32,063 nt of DNA from the IMG/VR virus record IMGVR_UViG_3300034140_000015, positions 1 through 32,063 of that record. The stretch is one strand, 5' to 3'. This document shows, in pieces, positions 15,194 through 22,513 of this stretch (the first letter of the stretch is position 1; every line of letters starts with the position of its first letter). Under the pieces are notes generated by a model. That model searched no databases. It had not been told where the DNA came from and saw only the letters and a list, made by a program, of their open reading frames with translations. Origin of the DNA: a virus. Both the position numbers and the translations under genes were made by a program.

Positions 15194-15888
15194 TCGTTCA
15201 TCCTCCTGTTAATTTCCTCCAGGCGCTGCTGCCGGTCAGCAATCCGGGTTTGAATCTCAAAGTATTTAGCAGAGCCTTCTTCGGCATCCTTCAGGCGTTT
15301 ATTGTCTTTGGTTAGATAAGTCGGGATATTCTTGGCCTCAGTGAGCAGCTCCCTGATGGTGAGCTCGGCCACCGGCTTCAATTCTTTACTAACGGGAGCA
15401 GGCTCAGGCGTAACGGATCCGGTGTTAAGGAATGCCTGCACCTTGGCCATTAGCGCCCGGTTGTCATCAAAATCATTCAACAACTGCAGTTGCATCTGAA
15501 GTCGCTGCGCTCGGGAGTCGGTTACCGGTATGCGAGCAAATAACCACTTCGCGCGGTTGAAATGATTTTGGGCTTTAGTGCGGATATCCTTCAGCTCGGG
15601 CGGGAGCTTGGAGTACTCGGTATCGGAAACACCGGTACCACCTTTATTTTCTTTTTGAAACGAATTGAGATCCGGAATAAGAATCTTCGTTTCGGAAACA
15701 GGCGATGTATTGGCAATTGCTTTAAGAGCATTTTCCAGATAAGAGAAGTGATAGCTGCTCCCCTGGTGGCCGGCATTGATAATCGTTTTGGTTACGATAT
15801 TATTGCCATACTGCTCATAAAGCAGTTTGCCGTGATGATAAGTGCGGTTGGGTTCAGAAAGCCATTGTAATACTGGAGCAATTGCCAT
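15190..15888 (-). CDS. Phage protein of unknown function heading the terminase module
   Basis: A 232-residue protein with an N-terminal conserved-looking segment (VLQWLSEPNRTYHHGKLLYEQYG), a charged middle and a C-terminal coiled coil from about residue 170 (RLKDAEEGSAKYFEIQTRIADRQQ). I recall related proteins just before terminase genes in Bacteroidota phages, without an assigned function. Its ATG is preceded at exactly 42 nt by copy C of the conserved element, and it overlaps the PLD-like gene as ATGA. It is likely the first gene of the terminase unit. Confidence 0.55.
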   Translation of the reverse strand: MAIAPVLQWLSEPNRTYHHGKLLYEQYGNNIVTKTIINAGHQGSSYHFSYLENALKAIANTSPVSETKILIPDLNSFQKENKGGTGVSDTEYSKLPPELKDIRTKAQNHFNRAKWLFARIPVTDSRAQRLQMQLQLLNDFDDNRALMAKVQAFLNTGSVTPEPAPVSKELKPVAELTIRELLTEAKNIPTYLTKDNKRLKDAEEGSAKYFEIQTRIADRQQRLEEINRRMNE

Positions 15889-15930
15889 ACTCCTAATTTA
15901 CGGGAGGGCAATTGCCTGCTAAACGACAGG
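15889..15930 (-). promoter_or_regulatory. 42-nt conserved upstream element, copy C (diverged)
   Basis: CCTGTCGTTTA begins at 15930, again 42 nt before the ATG, but the proximal half differs: TAAATT replaces the GATATT of the other copies at the same place, and an AGGAG sequence lies just before the ATG. GAGGGCAATTGCC within it equals part of the palindrome at 12091. The retained spacing argues that the distal block and position matter most. Confidence 0.55.
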
Positions 15931-15935
15931 AAGAG

Positions 15936-16334
15936 TTATAGCTGGTTTACCTTGATGTATGCTCCAAGCTGGATAACATATTTTGAATAGATTTCCTTTG
16001 TTTCTTTCTCAGGGTCGAAGAGGAGAATTTTTTCTATCATCCAGTCTTCTTTGTAAATTGGATAATATTTATGGAATAAAACAACAGACATTTCATAACT
16101 GGGAACAAACTTTATTCCTTCATAAACTAAAGATTTCGTATAATCTTCCAGGCTCGATATTTGATATTTTTGCCTGAGGCCTTGAAAAAACATATCAATA
16201 ATAAGCTGAGGGGCGGAGATAATAACATTATCTTCTCTCGAGCATTCGTGAAGTAATTTAGGATGTGCATTGAAAATAAGATCCTCAATCATCTCAACTA
16301 CTAACCCACGGACTTCGATAAGATTCATTTCCAT
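15936..16334 (-). CDS. Phage protein of unknown function, 132 aa
   Basis: A 132-residue mixed alpha/beta soluble protein. A segment PSYEMSVVLFHKYYPIYKED near residue 78 looks like a conserved core, and the C-terminus is IQLGAYIKVNQL. It overlaps the upstream small gene by ten bases. It lies between the virion proteins and the terminase module. No family is recognised; a structural or assembly role is only inferred. Confidence 0.5.
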   Translation of the reverse strand: MEMNLIEVRGLVVEMIEDLIFNAHPKLLHECSREDNVIISAPQLIIDMFFQGLRQKYQISSLEDYTKSLVYEGIKFVPSYEMSVVLFHKYYPIYKEDWMIEKILLFDPEKETKEIYSKYVIQLGAYIKVNQL

Positions 16335-16600
16335 TTCGCCAAATAATAATACTCACCATTATGCTCGTTCCGATCCTTCTCGATCCGCATGGCGTGTAGT
16401 GCCAGTATCATATCCTCGTAAACATACACCTGCCCGGGGAAAGCTTTATTGAAGATGACGCAAATCCCCTCCAACGTTTCAATAATCTCAGCATCCTGCC
16501 AGTCCCGGGCCGGAGCGATTTCATTCGAGAACAGATCTACTATCTGCGGCCAGCGCGGAGCGTTCTCTTTTTTCGGTTTTTCGTCTTCGTCATCAAACAT
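16325..16600 (-). CDS. Small phage protein of unknown function, 91 aa
   Basis: A 91-residue protein with an acidic/Lys-rich N-terminus (MFDDEDEKPKKENAPRWPQI) and a mixed fold (IIETLEGICVIFNKAF). A 15-codon frame (MDVTVQEQPLPFLYV, 16593-16640) overlaps its start by eight bases in another phase, so translation may be coupled to a leader, or the true protein may begin upstream through a frameshift. The upstream DNA forms a large structured inverted repeat. Function unknown. Confidence 0.5.
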   Translation of the reverse strand: MFDDEDEKPKKENAPRWPQIVDLFSNEIAPARDWQDAEIIETLEGICVIFNKAFPGQVYVYEDMILALHAMRIEKDRNEHNGEYYYLAKWK

Positions 16601-16640
16601 AAAGAAACGGCAAGGGCTGCTCCTGAACAGTCACGTCCAT
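16593..16640 (-). CDS. Possible leader microORF
   Basis: Fifteen codons, MDVTVQEQPLPFLYV, start inside the left arm of a large inverted repeat and stop eight bases into the next gene. The overlap resembles translational coupling. It could instead be the true N-terminus of the 91-aa protein separated by a plus-one shift, or chance. Confidence 0.3.
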   Translation of the reverse strand: MDVTVQEQPLPFLYV

Positions 16641-16731
16641 CGGCGGCTTTCCCCCGAACTTGTCGGGTTTATAAACACGCCCGCCCCTTACCGTTATACC
16701 GGTATGGCGGACGTGACTAATATTCAGGAGC
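16619..16731. repeat. Large structured inverted repeat in the 16.6-16.8 kb gap
   Basis: The arm GCTCCTGAACAGTCACGTCC (16619-16638) pairs with 16709-16731, whose complement has the same 9- and 10-base blocks with a small internal bulge. The 70-bp interior contains two further hairpins, CCCGA/TCGGG (16653-16667) and TACCG/CGGTA (16689-16704), giving a branched fold. It lies between a terminator and the start of the 91-aa gene, so it would form its 5' leader if transcribed. Confidence 0.6.
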
Positions 16732-16742
16732 GTTTCAAAAAT

Positions 16743-16771
16743 AAAAAAACCCTGCTCATTTCTGGCAGGGT
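16743..16771 (-). terminator. Intrinsic terminator in the virion operon
   Basis: ACCCTGC (16749-16755) pairs with GCAGGGT (16765-16771), with a T-run following on the minus strand. It lies 29 bases after the gene ending at 16800 and probably ends the capsid transcript or sets its ratio to the genes below. Confidence 0.75.
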
Positions 16772-16799
16772 GTTAGATAATTAAACGATATGGATTAAA

Positions 16800-17021
16800 T
16801 TAGTCAGCTTTTATGGCTGGCTGATTTTCTTTTGATACTTGCGTATCTTTTTTTTTAAGGTACTGGAAACCTGCTTCAACCAGGTTAGCAGCGTCTTTGG
16901 CCGTTAAAGCGCAAAGGTCTACGTTTCCAAATTGAGAACATTTTACAATGCCAGGCGTCGTTCCTACCAGCTCGAAGTTTTTTGCAACTTCATCCGATAA
17001 TTTTAATTCTTTTTTATCCAT
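16800..17021 (-). CDS. Small virion-operon protein, 73 aa
   Basis: A 73-residue protein with a conserved-looking middle (GIVKCSQFGNVDLCALTAKDAANLVEAGF) and a Lys-rich tail. This FGxVDLxxLTxxxAxxLV pattern I recall from small Bacteroidota phage proteins beside capsid or tail-tube genes. It starts 15 bases after the stop of the 183-aa gene, with a good purine-rich site (AGGAGG) a few bases before ATG. Role unknown; a capsid accessory or chaperone is possible. Confidence 0.55.
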   Translation of the reverse strand: MDKKELKLSDEVAKNFELVGTTPGIVKCSQFGNVDLCALTAKDAANLVEAGFQYLKKKDTQVSKENQPAIKAD

Positions 17022-17036
17022 GATATGGCCTCCTTA

Positions 17037-17588
17037 TTAAACTGCTACAATTAACAAACTAGCCACACCACCCACAGGTTTGTAGATCGGCGGCGCAGTT
17101 TCCTGTGCAGATTTAAACATTAATTTAGTTGCACGGCCGTCAGAGATTGCTTTCCCGGAAGTACCGTCGCTATCATCTTTGTAAGCAGGGTCGTTTTTGC
17201 TTCCCAATACTCTCCATTTGCCATTTTTCTCCAATACAAGGAAAACCATGGGAAGGTTATCGGTAAAAGCATCGAAACCAAGGAAAGCAGCCTCGTTACC
17301 AGGGAAAGAAATATCCATAGTGTTTTCGCGGCCTTTGCCGTCACGCGGACCGGCAAGTTTCGATTTTAATTCTCCGGTTTCTAATGTGCAATAAAGCTCA
17401 TTAAATTTTTTACCGGCTTTCATGGTGATGGCTGTTAGTATTTCAACCAGCTCATTAAAGGTTGTTGCAACTTCGGGATCTCCGAGTTCTGGAAATGTTG
17501 CTATGTCTTCTGCAAGAGCATACAACACCCTGTTTATACCAGCTGCATTTCTGCGGCCAGCTGGCCAGGTGAGATTTGCTAAATTCAT
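17037..17588 (-). CDS. Putative virion structural protein (tail-tube or decoration candidate)
   Basis: A 183-residue beta-rich protein (MNLANLTWPAGRRNAAG at the start; FLGFDAFTDNLPMVFLVLEKNGKWRVLG in the middle). No signal peptide or membrane segment. The composition, length and position just after the capsid genes fit a major tail-tube or head-decoration protein. A DDSDGTSGKAISDGR loop is Gly/Asp-rich like loops in tube proteins. No specific family is recognised. Confidence 0.5.
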   Translation of the reverse strand: MNLANLTWPAGRRNAAGINRVLYALAEDIATFPELGDPEVATTFNELVEILTAITMKAGKKFNELYCTLETGELKSKLAGPRDGKGRENTMDISFPGNEAAFLGFDAFTDNLPMVFLVLEKNGKWRVLGSKNDPAYKDDSDGTSGKAISDGRATKLMFKSAQETAPPIYKPVGGVASLLIVAV

Positions 17589-17625
17589 AGGTAGATGAAT
17601 TAAATGGATTAAATATTTTTGTTAT

Positions 17626-18174
17626 TTATTTGGCCGGGCGAATGTTACCAGACTCCTTATCTATCAGCATTTTAAGGAAAGCTTCATCCTTAGCCGCGTC
17701 TTCAGCTTTTACAACACCATCTCTGGTGTGCATATCTGCGCGGCTCAACAGGTATTTTACGCCGTCAACAGAAACAAGGATATCCTCCTGGTTATTTACT
17801 GTAGACTGAGCGGCCACCTGAGCGCTTAAGGATTCGACCATAGAAAGAGCTTCTTCCCTTTGTTCTGTCAGAGAAGCTAAAAGAGTGTTTGCTGTAGAAT
17901 TCTCGGAGCTCAGCCTTTCAATCTCAGTTTTTGAAGCCGATATTGATTCTGCAAGTCCACTTTTCAATGTTTGTACAGATTCTTTAAGCTCAGCGATTAG
18001 CGTCAAGTTTTTTTCATTTGCTCCAGCAAGCTTTGATATCTCCTTGTTAGCGGATTCCAAAGCTACAACCGTGTATTCAGTTAAGAATTCAGCGATTATA
18101 TTTTCAAAAGCCTCGGGAGCTGCTCCCCCGATTAGTACCACTAAACCTTTAGCGGTTAAATCTTTTTTTGCCAT
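17626..18174 (-). CDS. Coiled-coil virion/assembly protein
   Basis: A 182-residue protein. Residues about 35-120 are a coiled-coil region rich in Ser, Glu, Ala and Lys (SKTEIERLSSENSTANTLLA; LTEQREEALSMVESLSAQV), followed by a short C-terminal domain (DILVSVDGVKYLLSRADMHT). It lies directly after the capsid gene. Scaffolding, capsid-associated or tail-assembly roles fit such a fold and place. Function is not shown. Confidence 0.5.
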   Translation of the reverse strand: MAKKDLTAKGLVVLIGGAAPEAFENIIAEFLTEYTVVALESANKEISKLAGANEKNLTLIAELKESVQTLKSGLAESISASKTEIERLSSENSTANTLLASLTEQREEALSMVESLSAQVAAQSTVNNQEDILVSVDGVKYLLSRADMHTRDGVVKAEDAAKDEAFLKMLIDKESGNIRPAK

Positions 18175-18227
18175 TATAAAAAGTATTAGTCCCGGACTAG
18201 CCGGGACAGGATTAATAATTTAGTTAC

Positions 18228-19343
18228 TTACACTATCGCAACGTTGTTACGATAAACAAAACCGTCATTCCAGAAACCAACTCCTTTGTAGAAATCAGTC
18301 ATTGCAAGAACCTCACGTTTCGCCTCTTCAATTTTGAAGATCTTATCGTTACCTGGTTTCTTCGTTCCGCAAATACGGTTAACCGCAGGAGTAGTCCAGA
18401 TGGTGGTTGATGTGCCATGAGAAGCGCGACCAGCAATCTTCACTTTCGTGTCGATGATGGTGGTTAAATCATCAACCTGGCTGTAGTTAATGTTATATTT
18501 TTCGCGCATACCAGTTTTGAAGCGAAGCTCCAAATTTTTCGACATAAAGATTTTGTCCAACTCATTACGGTGAAGTTCCGGAATACTGTAAAACATATCT
18601 TCGATGTATTTTACAAAAAGAACAGCATCTGCAGGTACAGCGCCAACTGCCACTTGCTGAATTGCAGCTCCTTTTAATTGCTCACGAATACCCAACATTG
18701 AAGTTCCTGCAGCTGTAGCAGTTCCAGGAACAATTACTCCGGGTACACCAAAGAAGAATTCGTTTTTCTCCAAATCTTCCTGCAATTGCGCAAGCGCCAA
18801 CTCCTCAAGCAGGTAACGGATCAACGGCCATTCTTTGCGATCCAAACCATTTGACGCAAGGAAACCTAACCAGCTCTCTTCAACTTCATCCGGATAAAAA
18901 GAAAGGTCGACTTTCATTTTATACAAGTCAATTATTTGAGGTGTGAAAGTAGGATCGCCGATCGGTGTGAAAGCTTTCTGGAAACGCTGTAACACGCGCG
19001 AAATAGTTGCGTTTGCTAGTTCGAGTCTCGTTGCCTCAGTAATCCGGCTGTTAAAGTCTGCTTCCGTTTCCGATTTCTGGAAAAACTTCTTCAGTAAAGC
19101 TTTTTTGTTGTCTTCGCCGCTGTAGTAGGCACCGAACTCGGTTAAGATATCGGTGATCGTAAGCACGGTAGCGCTCAACATGGCAGTAGGACTGCCGGCC
19201 GGAAGAAACGTAGCTGAATAAGCTAAGCATCCAAAAGTAACTGCTAAATCTGAGTGTCCGGCAGCCTGGGCCGAAAACGCGCCAATTAAGAATAAAAGTA
19301 GCAGTGATACTTTTACCAAGGTTAGAAGGGATTGAGTTTTCAT
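18228..19343 (-). CDS. Probable major capsid protein with signal-peptide-like N-terminus
   Basis: A 371-residue protein immediately after the S49-protease gene, in the usual place of the major capsid protein. The region after residue 90 has a helix and beta pattern compatible with an HK97-type shell protein (IGDPTFTPQIIDLYKMKVDLSFYPDEVE; a long C-terminal domain to the end). The N-terminus is odd: positives at residues 2 and 11, a hydrophobic core at 12-23, then SAQA|AGH, a textbook signal-peptidase site after residue 27. It may be removed by the phage protease or represent a true export-like feature. Confidence is good for capsid by context, not by direct family match. Confidence 0.65.
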   Translation of the reverse strand: MKTQSLLTLVKVSLLLLFLIGAFSAQAAGHSDLAVTFGCLAYSATFLPAGSPTAMLSATVLTITDILTEFGAYYSGEDNKKALLKKFFQKSETEADFNSRITEATRLELANATISRVLQRFQKAFTPIGDPTFTPQIIDLYKMKVDLSFYPDEVEESWLGFLASNGLDRKEWPLIRYLLEELALAQLQEDLEKNEFFFGVPGVIVPGTATAAGTSMLGIREQLKGAAIQQVAVGAVPADAVLFVKYIEDMFYSIPELHRNELDKIFMSKNLELRFKTGMREKYNINYSQVDDLTTIIDTKVKIAGRASHGTSTTIWTTPAVNRICGTKKPGNDKIFKIEEAKREVLAMTDFYKGVGFWNDGFVYRNNVAIV

Positions 19344-19371
19344 AGATGATGTAGGGTATTTAAAAAGATTT

Positions 19372-20769
19372 TTATCCTGTTATGCTGTCGGCTTTTCTGT
19401 TATGCGGTAGCGCATCCATTATAGCCTGAGCATTAGTTTGTGATTCTGGGAGTGCGGTATCACCGGCAGCGCCTTCGGAAGAGTTGTGGCTTCCACCAGG
19501 AAGAGCAGCCAAGCGAGTTTCAAGCTCAGCGATCGTAGCATTTGCAGTAGCCAGATCTGAAGTAGCAGTATCAAACTTTGCCTGTACATCGGCAAGAGAT
19601 CCGTTTAAAGTTTCCAAGGAAGTATTAGCAGTAGCCAATTCTTCAGTAAGGCGGGTTACATCGTTAGAGGCCTGCTCTGCAGACTCAAGAAATCCGGTTT
19701 CAACCAGGAGAGCTGTAGTAATGCCGGCATCTTTAAGATTTCCGTTTGCTTCCTGAATAAGGGCATCAACCTGATCTGGTTGAGCCGTAGCAAGTGCTAC
19801 AAGATTTTTAGTTTCAAAATTCATTTGGGAATTATTTTGGGTTATTGTAAGTGCACCAGGAGTGGTGGAAGTAGGGAATATCTTCCCTCCACGAATTTCG
19901 GCTATAGCATCATTCATTGATTTGATGCCGTCGATTAGGCCGATACGGATTGAATCTGAAGCATTGAAAACCTTACCGGTATTCCATTCATCAGACGTAA
20001 GTTTTGAACCTCTATTTTCAGCGAAAGCTGCTATAAAAGATTTTGCTAGTTCTGAAATTTCTTCAGTAATAAGTTTATCGTTTCCGTCGATAGAATTACG
20101 ATATGAAAGATTTTTGTCTTTAGAAGCTTCCGGATAGATTGATTTAACCTTATATCCTTGTTTTTCGAAGTATCCACGGTAATCTACAATTGTGGTGTAG
20201 GCTCCAATAGAACCAAAGCCAGCGTGTTTATTTGCGGCGTAAACGCGTTTATGGCCAGAAGCTATCCATGCTCCGGCGCTGTAAGCTCCGCCTTCAACCA
20301 GGGCGATAGTGTTTTTAGCTATGCCTTGTACATAGTCGGTAAATTGAGGAGTACCATCTGCCTGGCCACCGGGAGAATCAATAAATGAAATCATCCCTTC
20401 TATATTAGGAAGCGATATTAAATCATCAATCCAGCCCTGGCGTTTCACCATTCCAGGTTCACCGCAAGATCCGTTATATTTCATAACAGGTCCGATAACT
20501 GGAATTACCAAAACGCTGCCGGCGTCTATGCCTTTTTCGTTCAGCTCGTACTTCTCTTCTCTCCAGTTATAGATGTATGCCTGAACCTTTTTATTTTTAC
20601 TGTTAAGAACAAAAGGTCCTTCCATTTCACCACGGCCAGAGAAGAACTCCGAACCACTAAGCTTACCCTGAAGCATACCCAGAACTAAAGGCAGATGGCT
20701 CTCAGCAAATTGCTGGTCTATAAGCCAACCGCCGCGAAGTATTGCAGACAGAGTGTTGTTGTAGTTCAT
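19372..20769 (-). CDS. S49-family head maturation protease with scaffold-like C-terminus
   Basis: A 465-residue protein started at the ATG at 20769; a TTG six codons upstream is less likely. Residues about 80-300 are a SppA/ClpP-fold S49 peptidase: MISFIDSPGGQADG oxyanion segment, GGAYSAGAWIAS with Ser164, and Lys217 in ASKDK, 53 residues later as in single-domain SppA. It probably cleaves scaffold and capsid precursor during head maturation. The C-terminal part from about residue 316 is a coiled-coil, Ala/Thr/Leu-rich scaffold-like domain, with an internal in-frame ATG at 19824 (MNFETKNLV) that could give a separate 150-aa scaffold, as in lambda C/Nu3. Confidence 0.82.
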   Translation of the reverse strand: MNYNNTLSAILRGGWLIDQQFAESHLPLVLGMLQGKLSGSEFFSGRGEMEGPFVLNSKNKKVQAYIYNWREEKYELNEKGIDAGSVLVIPVIGPVMKYNGSCGEPGMVKRQGWIDDLISLPNIEGMISFIDSPGGQADGTPQFTDYVQGIAKNTIALVEGGAYSAGAWIASGHKRVYAANKHAGFGSIGAYTTIVDYRGYFEKQGYKVKSIYPEASKDKNLSYRNSIDGNDKLITEEISELAKSFIAAFAENRGSKLTSDEWNTGKVFNASDSIRIGLIDGIKSMNDAIAEIRGGKIFPTSTTPGALTITQNNSQMNFETKNLVALATAQPDQVDALIQEANGNLKDAGITTALLVETGFLESAEQASNDVTRLTEELATANTSLETLNGSLADVQAKFDTATSDLATANATIAELETRLAALPGGSHNSSEGAAGDTALPESQTNAQAIMDALPHNRKADSITG

Positions 20770-20816
20770 TGAGAACAATAATCGCAATTGCGTTTTACTG
20801 GCTAAACGACCGCTTT

Positions 20817-21296
20817 TTACAGTACCTCTTCCAGCGCTCTATGAAGCGCATTTCCAAAGAATTCTATGGCGTATCCTTTGCCAGAGTTTCGCTGATCACC
20901 GGAGTTGAAATTGGCCTTAAATTCCAATGGAAATGTAGGAGAACCTATTATTTTAATCTTTCCCCGGGTATCAGTAAGGCGAACGACAAAGTGCGTACTC
21001 TCCATTTCAAATAACAAATTGGTAAGCTCTGGCTTATCACCCGGTACCAGCCCTGCTACTTTCAAAATGAAATAAGTGCCATTGTTCGTTTTTTCCGGAC
21101 TATCGTTAAACTGGAGGGTTTGGTTTGTAGCATATCCCTGGTACCAAGATTTTCCGGCATGCAGCAGTATTTGGTTTCTTTTAACCGTGTTATTAATTAT
21201 TGCAGGGAAAGACAATATATCGTAATAGGGAATGAAATCAAATTTGAGATATCCGCCTCGGTTTCTTAATGGTATGGATGGGAAGTTGCTTTTCAT
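20817..21296 (-). CDS. Virion-module protein of unknown function, 159 aa
   Basis: A 159-residue beta-rich protein (YLKFDFIPYYDILSFPAI; LLHAGKSWYQGYATNQTLQF; FPLEFKANFNSGDQRNSGKG). I recall similar proteins in Bacteroidota prophage structural modules, with no firm role. Its ATG directly follows copy D of the 42-nt element, and its stop lies 47 bases before the protease start. It is likely the first gene of the capsid transcription unit and may be a head or tail completion protein. Confidence 0.55.
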   Translation of the reverse strand: MKSNFPSIPLRNRGGYLKFDFIPYYDILSFPAIINNTVKRNQILLHAGKSWYQGYATNQTLQFNDSPEKTNNGTYFILKVAGLVPGDKPELTNLLFEMESTHFVVRLTDTRGKIKIIGSPTFPLEFKANFNSGDQRNSGKGYAIEFFGNALHRALEEVL

Positions 21297-21338
21297 GTAA
21301 GCAATATCGGAAGGAGTAAAGAGCTGTTAAACGACAGG
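21297..21338 (-). promoter_or_regulatory. 42-nt conserved upstream element, copy D
   Basis: CCTGTCGTTTA begins at 21338 and CTTCCGATATTG ends five bases before the ATG at 21296, as in copies A and B. It is in a 108-bp gap whose other part holds no clear gene, and it stands at the head of the capsid module. Confidence 0.65.
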
Positions 21339-21404
21339 GAAAATGCAGTATTTTAAATTGGTTTTAGTTTGCGACTACTTCATGAGCGAAATAATTGAAA
21401 ATTA

Positions 21405-21869
21405 TTAGGCTGATTTATAGATAGTTATTCTATTCTTCTCACGCTCCCATGCCTTTTGCATTGTTTTGATAGGTAATTCGTCTTCTGAAATTGAAAATTT
21501 CTCCCGAAAAGTTAAAAGCCTCATATTTAAGTCTCCTTTCCGCTCCAGCCGCGGCTGTACAAATTCAACCATCTTCTCCTGGAATTCATCAAGTAAAAAA
21601 TTATTGAAGCGATACTGGCATTTAAGGGGGATTACGTTACCGAAGTTTCTCCAATAGAACTCTGATAATTCGATGTCGACTTTAGTAGTAAGGTAGCGGT
21701 AATTCATTCCCCGGCCCTCTGGCTCTACTTTACTTTTATGTCTTAGTGAATTGATCAGGAAAGCACCATGACGGTTTTTTTCCGTCAGGATGAAGGGTTC
21801 AACCGAATAGTGGTATGCGAGGTACTTCTTCAGATAAGGCTGAAGGGCTACCGGTAACGATAAACGCAT
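21405..21869 (-). CDS. Conserved Bacteroidota mobile-element protein, unknown
   Basis: A 154-residue, basic, mixed alpha/beta protein (MRLSLPVALQPYLKKYLAYH; KVDIELSEFYWRNFGNVIPL). The pattern of a PYLKKYL N-terminus, a ten-strand-like core and a C-terminal helix (DELPIKTMQKAWEREKNR) resembles a family I recall in Bacteroidota phages and conjugative elements; its function is unknown. A promoter-like TATATTTA lies about 36 bases before its ATG at 21905-21912. It is the first minus-strand gene left of the control region, so it may be an intermediate or late gene. Confidence 0.55.
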   Translation of the reverse strand: MRLSLPVALQPYLKKYLAYHYSVEPFILTEKNRHGAFLINSLRHKSKVEPEGRGMNYRYLTTKVDIELSEFYWRNFGNVIPLKCQYRFNNFLLDEFQEKMVEFVQPRLERKGDLNMRLLTFREKFSISEDELPIKTMQKAWEREKNRITIYKSA

Positions 21870-22513
21870 GAAAATAAACTATTTAAAACTCATCAAAAGG
21901 AGCTTAAATATACTCTATACACGAGAATTAGTTACATATATCGAAAAAATCATAAAAAAACAGGAAAACAGTGATTTTAAAAAAAACCTAAACGTATTGT
22001 TACACTGTTACAGCCGTTACAAACCCTCTTATCTCTCTCATAATGAAAAGAATACACTTGTAACAACGCTGTAACAGTTGTAACAGTAGTGTAACAGTTG
22101 TAACAGTGTACAATGTATTGTTACATCTACTGTTACATTAAATAAACCTGTCAAACTGTCTGATTAATATTCTTTTATTTTCTTATAAAGAAATATTGTA
22201 ACAGTTGTAACAGCAAAAACGTGAATTTAAAATGTAGACACTTTTTCCCATTTCGGGAGGGGGTTTCTGAAATTTCAAAAAAAAATCGCTGGATACCGCA
22301 CCCCCCCCAACAGAAAAAGGGAGCGGCGTTTTTTTTGCCCTTTTTCCAAGGTTTTATATGGAATTCGCTGCGCTCATGAGGTATTGCGTTGTCTCGGCCA
22401 AGCCTCGACGACGCCAGGCGCCCTGGTGAAATGGGAGAGTGCTGATGCCCCTAGAATCGCGTATTTGAAAACACTTCGATACTTGACCTTGTATATTTAA
22501 TTCTGGAGGTGTT
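21870..22513. other. Control region: repeat array, homopolymers, divergent promoters
   Basis: No convincing gene lies in this 644-bp stretch; the plus-strand frame at 21868-22074 is judged spurious. It contains TATATTTA promoter-like sites facing out (minus 21905-21912, plus 22492-22499), the TGTAACAG repeat array (21998-22213), A9, C8 and T8 runs (22277-22337), a hairpin GAAAAAGGG/CCCTTTTTC (22313-22346), and GC-rich sequence at 22370-22450. It separates early and late operons. Confidence 0.6.
21998..22213. repeat. TGTAACAGTTGTAACAG repeat array
   Basis: The 17-mer TGTAACAGTTGTAACAG occurs exactly at 22070-22086, 22090-22106 and 22197-22213. Related inverted copies of TGTTAC occur at 21998-22003, 22006-22011 and about 22119-22135. 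The first two full copies are 20 bp apart. Such an array could be iterons of an origin or operators of a phage regulator. Confidence 0.65.

Noticed and set aside
21868-22074. Plus-strand 68-aa frame in the control region
   Set aside because: It overlaps the opposing start codon and promoter region, enters the repeat array and has low-complexity Lys/Asn-rich sequence without a ribosome site.
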